Source of the DNA: Pseudomonadota bacterium
Lineage (GTDB): Bacteria > Pseudomonadota > Gammaproteobacteria > Burkholderiales > Burkholderiaceae_B
NCBI GenBank assembly: GCA_023389535.1
Contig: JAEWEH010000238.1
Location: 1 to 5,154, forward strand
Length of the DNA stretch: 5,154 bases
Direction of reading: 5' to 3'
The notes beneath the pieces are model-generated. The model made no database searches. It had not been told where the DNA came from and saw only the letters and a list, made by a program, of their open reading frames with translations. Both the position numbers and the translations under genes were made by a program. Shown here piece by piece: positions 1 to 5,154 of this stretch; position 1 is the stretch's first letter, and each line of letters begins with the position of its first letter.

Positions 1-1
1 T

Positions 2-46
2 GGCCGGACCGAATCTGGCCGGGCCGAACCTGGCCGGGCCGAACCC
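2..46 (+). repeat. Three tandem 15-bp units in the EnvC linker
   Basis: Three consecutive 15-base units (2-16, 17-31, 32-46) share the core GGCCGGrCCGAAyCy. The second and third differ only at the last base; the first differs from the second at two positions. The unit length is a multiple of three, so it translates in frame as GRTES-GRAEP-GRAEP. Base 1 (t) matches the last base of the first two units, so the array may extend left of the window. It is probably a length-variable linker between the coiled-coil region and the LytM domain. Confidence 0.85.
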
Positions 47-496
47 AGCCCCGCGCGGGAAGGCCAGGCAGCAACGCAGGTGGCTCGCCTGCCGCCGCCG
101 GGCGGCTTCAAGGGCTTGAGCAAAAACTTACCCCGCCCGGTTGGGGGCGAGGTGTTGGGCCGCTTTGGCGCCGAACGCCCCGAGGGCGGCCTTTGGCGCG
201 GCATCGTGCTGCGCTCGCCGGAAGGCACGCCGGTGCACGCCGTGGCCGCGGGCCGGGTGGTCTACGCCAACTGGCTGGGCGGATTCGGCAATATTATGAT
301 TATCGACCATGGCGCGAAATACCTGAGCGTGTATGCTTATAACCAGAGTCTGCTCAAGCGCGTGGGCGATGTGGTGGCCGCCGGCGATACGGTCGCCACG
401 GTGGGCGCCACCGGCGGCCAGGTAGACTCGGGTCTATACTTTGAAATCAGGCACCAGGGCACGCCAGTGAATCCGCTGCTTTGGTTAAGGCGCTAA
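2..496 (+). CDS. envC: EnvC-like LytM-domain murein hydrolase activator, C-terminal part (5' end outside window)
   Basis: The reading frame is open from base 2 to the TAA at 494-496, giving 164 visible residues; the true start lies upstream. A GTG at 80 is in frame but is not needed as a start, because coding sequence continues through it. Residues 1-15 are a GR(T/A)E(S/P) repeat in what looks like a disordered linker; from about residue 45 to the end is one LytM/M23-fold domain (GRFGAERPEGG, GTPVHAVAAGRVVYA, YNQSLLKRVG, LYFEIRHQGTPVNPLLWL). The zinc ligands of active M23 peptidases are absent: the HxGxD position reads WRGIV and the HLHFE position reads GLYFE. This is the EnvC pattern. In E. 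coli EnvC is periplasmic, directed by FtsEX, and switches on amidases AmiA/AmiB at the division septum rather than cutting peptidoglycan itself. The function here is inferred from that similarity; the N-terminal coiled coil that would confirm EnvC is not in the window. Confidence 0.85.
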   Translation, partial: GRTESGRAEPGRAEPSPAREGQAATQVARLPPPGGFKGLSKNLPRPVGGEVLGRFGAERPEGGLWRGIVLRSPEGTPVHAVAAGRVVYANWLGGFGNIMIIDHGAKYLSVYAYNQSLLKRVGDVVAAGDTVATVGATGGQVDSGLYFEIRHQGTPVNPLLWLRR

Positions 497-508
497 TTTC
501 GTTACTAT

Positions 509-537
509 TTGCCTTGTGACGCACGAGGCGCCATTAT
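509..537 (+). promoter_or_regulatory. Candidate sigma-70 promoter for ctpA
   Basis: The 65-bp gap between the EnvC-like gene and ctpA is clearly AT-richer than its surroundings. It contains TTGCCT (509-514, four of six -35 consensus bases) and CATTAT (532-537, four of six -10 bases) separated by exactly 17 bases, which would put the transcription start near 544 and leave a leader of about 18 bases. The spacing is ideal but both boxes are imperfect, and ctpA could equally be read from an upstream promoter. No rho-independent terminator is visible in the gap. Confidence 0.35.
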
Positions 538-561
538 TTTGAATTTACTCCGGGAACGTGC

Positions 562-2151
562 ATGGGCACTCGCAGGATAGGCAGTTTGGGTTTAGTGGTT
601 CTGGGCGCAGTGGGCGGGATCCTGATCAGCTTGGGCATAACGGCGGCCGCGCAACGTGGCGAGCCCCTGCCATTGAAAGAGCTGCAGCAGTTCGCCAACG
701 TCTTTGCGGCCATCAAAAGCAGCTACGTCGAACCCGTCACCGACGACAAACTGGTCAACGACGCCATCAAGGGCATGTTCAGCGACCTGGACCCGCATTC
801 CACCTATCTGGATGCCGAGGCATTCAAGGAAATGGAAGCCATCACCCAGGGTGGCTTCGGTGGCCTGGGTATAGAAATTGGCAGCGAAGACGGCATGCCC
901 AAGGTTATTTCGCCTATCGAAGACACTCCGGCCGCGCGCGCCGGCATCCTGGCGGGCGACATCATCACCCATATCGACGGCAAGCCCACCAAGGGCATGC
1001 AGCTTGGCGACGCCATCAAATTGATGCGCGGCGAACCCAAGACGCCGATCGACCTGACCATCAAGCGGGAAGGACGCGACAAGCCGCTGGTGATTCACAT
1101 CGTGCGCGACCTCATCAAGGTGCGCAGCGTGCGCAGCAAGATGCTGGACGACAACATTGCCTATGTGCGCATCGCCCAGTTCCAGGAACGCACGGTGGAA
1201 GACCTTGCCAAGCAGTTGGCCGGCCTTAACGCCAAGCAATCGCCCAAGGCGCTGATCCTGGACTTGCGCAATGACCCGGGCGGGCTGCTGGACAGCGCTA
1301 TCGGCGTTTCGTCGGCCTTCTTGAAGCCCGATGTGCTGGTGGTGTCCACCAAGGGCCGTATTCCTTCGTCCAACCGTGAATATTTCGCCAAACCCGTGGA
1401 CTTCATGCGTAACCAGCTGGATGGCGGCAATAGTCCCCTCGCGCCCAAGGTATCGGACTGGGCCAAGACGGTGCCCATGGTCGTGTTGATCAACGTCGGT
1501 TCGGCGTCGGCTTCGGAGATCGTGGCCGGCGCCCTGCAGGACCACAAGCGCGCCAAGGTCCTGGGCAATCGCAGTTTTGGCAAGGGCTCGGTGCAAAGCG
1601 TGTTGCCGTTGTCCGAAGACACTGGCATCAAGCTGACCACCGCACGCTATTACACGCCGCTGGGCCGATCCATCCAGGTTACCGGGGTCGATCCCGACAT
1701 TACCGTGGACGATACCGCGCAAGGCAATCTGTTCCGCCTGCCCCGCGAAATCGACCTGCAGCGCCATCTGCTGAACGGCGTCCAGCCTGAAGAAGACAGC
1801 AACAAGCTGCAGCCGGCCGACTCGGAAACCGAACCCAAGATGTTCGAGTTCGGAGGCGCGGACGACTATCAGCTGCAGCAAGCCATCAACTTCCTCGAAG
1901 GGCGGCCCGTCAAGAAAAGCGACCCCAGCCTCGCGGCTAGCGTACCGGTAGCCAAATCCGACAAGGCCGCGGCGGCAGGCGCTGCAGCGTCCGGCGCGGC
2001 GACTCCGGCAAAGAAAGACGCACAGCCGAAGGGCAAGCCGGATAGCGGGAAAGCGCCCGCCACGGAAAAAAAAAGTCCAGTGAATCCCGCTGAGCCTGCA
2101 ATCCAGCGTTTCCGCATCACCCCGGAAGGTGTCGTCCCGGTACAGCAATGA
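562..2151 (+). CDS. ctpA: S41-family carboxy-terminal processing protease (CtpA)
   Basis: The 529-residue product is an exported serine protease that cleaves substrates near their C termini in the periplasm. Residues 6-30 form a hydrophobic signal or anchor segment ending in Ala-Ala-Ala, a possible signal-peptidase site. A helical N-terminal region (about 36-90, with FSDLDPHSTYLD typical of the family) precedes a PDZ domain (about 95-182, starting GGFGGLGIEIG) that recruits substrate C termini. The S41 catalytic core runs from about 195 to 385: LDLRNDPGGLL at 233-243, GSASASE at 313-319 and FGKGSVQ at 339-345. By alignment to E. coli Prc (Ser430, Asp441, Lys455) the nucleophile is Ser316, with Asp327 and base Lys341. 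Residues 450-510 are a low-complexity Ala/Lys/Pro tail followed by a short terminus (QRFRITPEGVVPVQQ). The ATG at 562 has GGGA (552-555) six bases upstream. The stop overlaps the next gene's start by ATGA. Family assignment is firm; the substrate is unknown. Confidence 0.96.
   Translation: MGTRRIGSLGLVVLGAVGGILISLGITAAAQRGEPLPLKELQQFANVFAAIKSSYVEPVTDDKLVNDAIKGMFSDLDPHSTYLDAEAFKEMEAITQGGFGGLGIEIGSEDGMPKVISPIEDTPAARAGILAGDIITHIDGKPTKGMQLGDAIKLMRGEPKTPIDLTIKREGRDKPLVIHIVRDLIKVRSVRSKMLDDNIAYVRIAQFQERTVEDLAKQLAGLNAKQSPKALILDLRNDPGGLLDSAIGVSSAFLKPDVLVVSTKGRIPSSNREYFAKPVDFMRNQLDGGNSPLAPKVSDWAKTVPMVVLINVGSASASEIVAGALQDHKRAKVLGNRSFGKGSVQSVLPLSEDTGIKLTTARYYTPLGRSIQVTGVDPDITVDDTAQGNLFRLPREIDLQRHLLNGVQPEEDSNKLQPADSETEPKMFEFGGADDYQLQQAINFLEGRPVKKSDPSLAASVPVAKSDKAAAAGAAASGAATPAKKDAQPKGKPDSGKAPATEKKSPVNPAEPAIQRFRITPEGVVPVQQ
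2066..2074 (+). other. Nine-A homopolymer (A_AAA_AAA slippery site) inside ctpA
   Basis: A run of nine A residues codes for Glu502-Lys503-Lys504 of CtpA and presents an A_AAA_AAA heptamer in the zero frame. Losing one A would bring a TGA at 2081-2083 into frame; gaining one A, or a -1 ribosomal slip, would use the TGA at 2091-2093. Either way the last 20 or so residues are replaced and the ribosome stops about 55-70 bases before the ATGA junction with the next gene. Only the tract and the shifted stops are observed; slippage itself is inference. Confidence 0.6.
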
Positions 2152-2918
2152 ATGATCAGCAGTTAATGCGTTATGGCCGCCATATCTTGCTGGATGAATT
2201 CGGCATAGAGGGCCAGGAACGCCTGCTTGCGGCACGGGTGCTCATCGTGGGCGCGGGCGGGCTCGGTTCGCCAGCCGCGCTGTACCTGGGGGCTGCGGGT
2301 GTCGGCCACCTGGTGCTGGCCGACGACGACGAAGTCGAACTCGGTAACCTGCAGCGCCAGATACTGCACACCACCGATCGGGTGGGCTGGAGCAAGGCTG
2401 AATCGGGCAGGCTGGCGGTGGGGCAGATCAATCCTGAAATCCGGGTCGATGCGCTGTTGGCCCGGCTGGCCGGGCACTCGCTGGACGAGCAAGTCCGGGC
2501 GGCTGACCTGGTCCTGGACTGTTGCGACAACTTCGCCACCCGCCACGCCGTCAATCGGGCTTGCGTCAAGCACCGCAAGCCGCTGGTATCGGGTGCGGCC
2601 ATTCGCTTCGCAGGCCAGATCAGTGTGTTTGACCTGCGCCAGGACGACGCACCATGCTACCACTGTTTGTTTCCGGAAGCCGACGCGGCAGAGGAATTGC
2701 GCTGCGCCACCACGGGTGTGCTGGGGCCCTTGGTGGGGATTGTAGGCAGTGTTCAGGCCGCCGAGGCCATCAAGCTGCTGGCCGGCATGGGCGAAACCCT
2801 GGTTGGCCGAATGTTGTGCCTGGAGGCGCTGTCCATGCAGTGGCAGACCATACGCTTCAGGCGCGACCCGACCTGCCCGGTGTGCGCAGGCGGTGGCGGC
2901 CTACAAGCAACTGGCTGA
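2148..2918 (+). CDS. moeB: MoeB/ThiF-family ubiquitin-like sulfur-carrier adenylyltransferase
   Basis: This 256-residue E1-like enzyme adenylates the C-terminal Gly-Gly of a small sulfur-carrier protein (MoaD for molybdopterin or ThiS for thiazole). The N terminus NDQQLMRYGRHILL aligns well with E. coli MoeB, supporting the start at 2148. The nucleotide-binding loop is VGAGGLGSP (34-42), followed by DDDEVELGNLQRQILH (59-74) and CDNF (126-129, with the conserved Asp127). Zinc is expected at two CxxC pairs, Cys170/Cys173 and Cys243/Cys246. Cys186 (RCATTGVLGP) sits where ThiF Cys184 forms the acyl disulfide with ThiS. The length is close to the usual ~250. The ATG overlaps the ctpA stop (ATGA 2148-2151) and the nearest GGAAGG lies about 18 bases away, so translation is probably coupled. 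No moaD, thiS or rhodanese gene is nearby, so MoeB and ThiF roles cannot be separated from this window. The last 62 bases overlap the convergent HAD gene. Confidence 0.92.
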   Translation: MNDQQLMRYGRHILLDEFGIEGQERLLAARVLIVGAGGLGSPAALYLGAAGVGHLVLADDDEVELGNLQRQILHTTDRVGWSKAESGRLAVGQINPEIRVDALLARLAGHSLDEQVRAADLVLDCCDNFATRHAVNRACVKHRKPLVSGAAIRFAGQISVFDLRQDDAPCYHCLFPEADAAEELRCATTGVLGPLVGIVGSVQAAEAIKLLAGMGETLVGRMLCLEALSMQWQTIRFRRDPTCPVCAGGGGLQATG

Positions 2919-3597
2919 TCGCATTCACCCTTAAATCGACATACTGGCAGCGGCCGCTATGCAGGCCGGAAAAAGGCGTGCCCGGGTGGAAGACATGCAC
3001 GGTGCGCATCCCCGCGCGCCGCGCGCCCTTCAGATTGCGCAGTGTGTCTTCGACCAGTACGACGCGTCCTGCGGGTACGCCCAGGCGCGCCAGTATCTGC
3101 CGCATCAGTGCGGCGGACGGCTTGGGACGCAAACGGCCTTGCAAATTCATATGGTCTATGGCCCACAGGCATTCGAAATGATGCAGTATGCCCAAGGTCT
3201 TGAGCACCGTGCGCGCATAATCCAGCGGGGCATTGGTCAGCAATATCTTGCGGCCCCTTAACTGCTGCAGCTTATGGTTCAGGCCGGTTTCCGCATGCAC
3301 GAGTGGCGGGACGTCGAAGTTGTGGCTCGACCTGAGAAATTCTTCCGCCTTGACCCCGTGATGGCGGACCATGCCTATGACGGTCGCGCCATAGCGTCGC
3401 CAATAGCGTGTGCGCAATTCATCGGCGGCTTGCGCATCGAGCTCGAGTGCGGTGGCCACGGCGCGGGCCATGGCGCCGTCTATGGCCTTGAAAATGCCTT
3501 TGGAGCAATCATGCAGGGTGTTGTCCAGGTCGAACAGCCATACCGTTTGTTCGTCCCGGCCCAGGCTGCAGGAACGCCGCGGGCCCTGCAGCGCCAT
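2857..3597 (-). CDS. HAD-superfamily pyrimidine 5'-nucleotidase
   Basis: From the ATG at 3597 the product is 246 residues. It carries all four haloacid-dehalogenase motifs: I, FDLDNTL with nucleophile Asp23 and acid/base Asp25; II, LLTNAP with Thr121; III, RPKP with Lys159; IV, VEDT with Glu183/Asp184. A helical cap lies between motifs I and II. The DLDNTLHD signature and layout match the cytosolic pyrimidine 5'-nucleotidase group, which removes phosphate from UMP/CMP-type nucleotides; substrate specificity here is inferred. It lies 56 bases after argB on the same strand, an arrangement I recall from Burkholderia and Bordetella, so it is probably co-transcribed. The start is uncertain: a GTG at 3618-3616 is also in frame, has a GGCGGGA seven bases upstream and would add seven residues, whereas the ATG lacks a clear ribosome site. 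The final 15-20 residues, past VDLRVNAISQLL, form a basic tail encoded opposite the end of moeB. Confidence 0.9.
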   Translation of the reverse strand: MALQGPRRSCSLGRDEQTVWLFDLDNTLHDCSKGIFKAIDGAMARAVATALELDAQAADELRTRYWRRYGATVIGMVRHHGVKAEEFLRSSHNFDVPPLVHAETGLNHKLQQLRGRKILLTNAPLDYARTVLKTLGILHHFECLWAIDHMNLQGRLRPKPSAALMRQILARLGVPAGRVVLVEDTLRNLKGARRAGMRTVHVFHPGTPFSGLHSGRCQYVDLRVNAISQLLVGRHRLRTPGRSGRA

Positions 3598-3605
3598 AGT
3601 CTTGC

Positions 3606-3621
3606 GCAGTGGCCGCACTGC
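3606..3621 (-). promoter_or_regulatory. Perfect hairpin at the HAD gene translation start
   Basis: Read on the minus strand, GCAGTG-CGGC-CACTGC is a perfect six-base-pair stem with a four-base loop. It covers the alternative GTG start (3618-3616) and ends eight bases before the ATG at 3597, where a ribosome-binding site would be expected. There is no T-run after it, so it is not a rho-independent terminator between argB and the HAD gene. It could lower translation of the HAD gene relative to argB; that role is inference, and a stem this short can occur by chance in GC-rich DNA. Confidence 0.4.
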
Positions 3622-3653
3622 CGCGTCCCGCCGGCGTTGAAAGCCTGAACGGC

Positions 3654-4556
<903 letters not shown>

Positions 4557-5051
4557 TTAACTGGCCAGTGCCTTGTTGACGGTGCTGAGGAAAGAGGCTT
4601 TGTCGTAGTTGCCGAGATAGCGCTTGATAATGTGCCCTTCCTTGTCGATCAGGAAGGCGGTGGGCGTAAGCTGCACGTCGCCGAAGGCTTTGGCGATTTC
4701 ACCTTGTGCGTCGATGGCGACGGTAAAGGGCAGCTTGCGGGTTTCAGCGTAGTTCTTGACGTAATTGGGCGGGTCGTACTGCATGGCCACCGCGATCGTG
4801 TCGAAGCCCTTGGCCTTCAGATCATTGTAGTTCTGGATGGTGTCGGGCATCTGCGCGATGCAGGTAACGCAACTGGTGGCCCAGAATTTGACGAGCACGA
4901 CTTTGCCGCGCAATTCTTGCGTGGTGATCTTTTCGCCGGTCAGAGACGTAAAGGTCACGTTGGGGGCGGATTGGGCGCTTGCCGAAAACTGCCAGATTCC
5001 TATCCCGGCCAAAGCCAGGACGGCGACAATGCCGATGAGTGCTTTTTTCAT
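4557..5051 (-). CDS. TlpA-like exported thioredoxin-fold protein, CVTC active site
   Basis: The 164-residue product starts MKKALIGIVAVLALAGIGIW, a Lys-Lys followed by a hydrophobic signal or anchor segment (about 4-20). An AxA site (Ala24-Ser25-Ala26) could be cleaved; otherwise the protein stays tethered facing the periplasm. The thioredoxin fold follows: FTSLTGEKITTQELRGKVVLVKFWATSC is spread over residues 34-61, the redox pair is Cys61-Val-Thr-Cys64, and the cis-proline loop is LTPTAF (128-133, Pro130). The layout is that of the AhpC/TSA-Redoxin TlpA/ResA branch, which reduces or shuffles disulfides in exported proteins, for example during cytochrome c maturation. The partner here is not identifiable. 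Its ATG overlaps the stop of the upstream gene (ATGA) and its stop is three bases before argB, placing it in an operon with an unrelated biosynthetic enzyme. No strong ribosome-binding site is visible. Confidence 0.92.
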   Translation of the reverse strand: MKKALIGIVAVLALAGIGIWQFSASAQSAPNVTFTSLTGEKITTQELRGKVVLVKFWATSCVTCIAQMPDTIQNYNDLKAKGFDTIAVAMQYDPPNYVKNYAETRKLPFTVAIDAQGEIAKAFGDVQLTPTAFLIDKEGHIIKRYLGNYDKASFLSTVNKALAS

Positions 5052-5154
5052 TTCACGGGTAGGGTTTCAACGCCTGAACCGGAGGTGTCGGGCGCCATGG
5101 TTGAGCCGGACGTAGAGGATTCCTGGACCGGCGCGGGGCCCTGGGGTTCTTGGG
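5048..5154 (-). CDS. C-terminal end of an unidentified gene upstream of the thioredoxin (partial)
   Basis: Reading leftward from the window edge, the frame beginning at 5152 is open for 34 codons and stops at the TGA at 5050-5048, overlapping the thioredoxin ATG by ATGA. The residues are rich in Ser, Thr, Pro, Gly and Glu (for example QEPQGPAPVQESS and TLPVK at the end), as in a disordered C-terminal tail. I chose this frame over the two alternatives because of that composition and the operon-like overlap. A second frame is open to a TGA at 5055-5053, but it reads as a Pro/Arg-rich peptide typical of an off-frame translation. No domain is visible, so I cannot assign a function. Confidence 0.5.
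   Translation of the reverse strand, partial: QEPQGPAPVQESSTSGSTMAPDTSGSGVETLPVK

Noticed and set aside
558..1229. A 223-codon plus-strand frame starting at GTG 558, overlapping ctpA
   Set aside because: The product is dominated by Arg, His, Gln and Gly, typical of an off-frame reading of ctpA, and no domain is visible.
592..2235. A very long open frame (547 codons) on the minus strand opposite ctpA
   Set aside because: It lies almost wholly antisense to a gene with intact catalytic motifs, its product is rich in His, Arg, Gln and Gly with no recognisable domain, and long antisense frames are expected opposite GC-rich genes.
2163..2663. Minus-strand open frames opposite moeB
   Set aside because: They are low-complexity or biased translations antisense to a gene with clear MoeB motifs, with no ribosome site or domain.
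2949..2958. Ten-base palindrome AGCGGCCGCT just after moeB, considered as a bidirectional terminator
   Set aside because: It has no spacer to form a loop and no T-run on either strand, and it lies inside HAD coding sequence; it is simply a NotI-type site.
3274..3648. Plus-strand open frames of 76-124 codons opposite the HAD gene
   Set aside because: The minus-strand frame holds all four HAD motifs; the plus-strand translations show no family resemblance.
5053..5154. Alternative minus-strand frame from 5154 ending at TGA 5055-5053 as the upstream gene
   Set aside because: It reads as a Pro/Arg-rich peptide with several Trp/Tyr scattered and lacks the ATGA operon overlap; third-position GC does not separate the two frames, so this is a preference rather than proof.

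Overview
The window looks like a chromosomal housekeeping segment of a GC-rich betaproteobacterium, most likely order Burkholderiales, family Alcaligenaceae (Bordetella/Achromobacter/Pusillimonas-like). This placement is inferred from how closely ArgB and the EnvC-CtpA-MoeB run resemble what I remember of those genomes; no search was run. Coding density is near total and no stretch above about 65 bases lacks a gene. I see no insertion sequence, phage gene, CRISPR array, tRNA or rRNA, and nothing that clearly amounts to a new biological system.

Left half, plus strand. The window opens inside an EnvC-like LytM (M23-fold) factor. Its 5' part is cut off, and the visible start carries a 15-bp tandem repeat coding for a Gly-Arg-Ala-Glu-Pro linker. 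After a 65-bp AT-richer gap with a plausible promoter comes a full-length S41 carboxy-terminal processing protease (CtpA), with a signal segment, PDZ domain, Ser/Lys dyad and a low-complexity C-terminal tail containing a 9-A run. Its stop codon overlaps the start of a MoeB/ThiF-type ubiquitin-like-protein-activating enzyme by ATGA. EnvC and CtpA are both envelope/peptidoglycan proteins; MoeB is a cytoplasmic sulfur-transfer enzyme that appears to be carried along by translational coupling.

Right half, minus strand. Reading right to left are the last ~34 codons of an unidentified gene, a membrane-anchored or exported TlpA-like thioredoxin, argB (N-acetylglutamate kinase, arginine step 2), and a HAD-family pyrimidine 5'-nucleotidase. 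The spacings are an ATGA overlap, 3 nt, and 56 nt, which fits one operon. The two transcription units converge, and the last 62 bp of moeB and the HAD gene overlap tail to tail, with no visible terminator between them.

Points worth a second look: the 9-A slippery tract in ctpA just upstream of the coupled moeB start, the perfect 6-bp hairpin over the HAD translation start, the convergent coding overlap, the linker tandem repeat, and the zinc-ligand-free LytM domain beside a CtpA protease.
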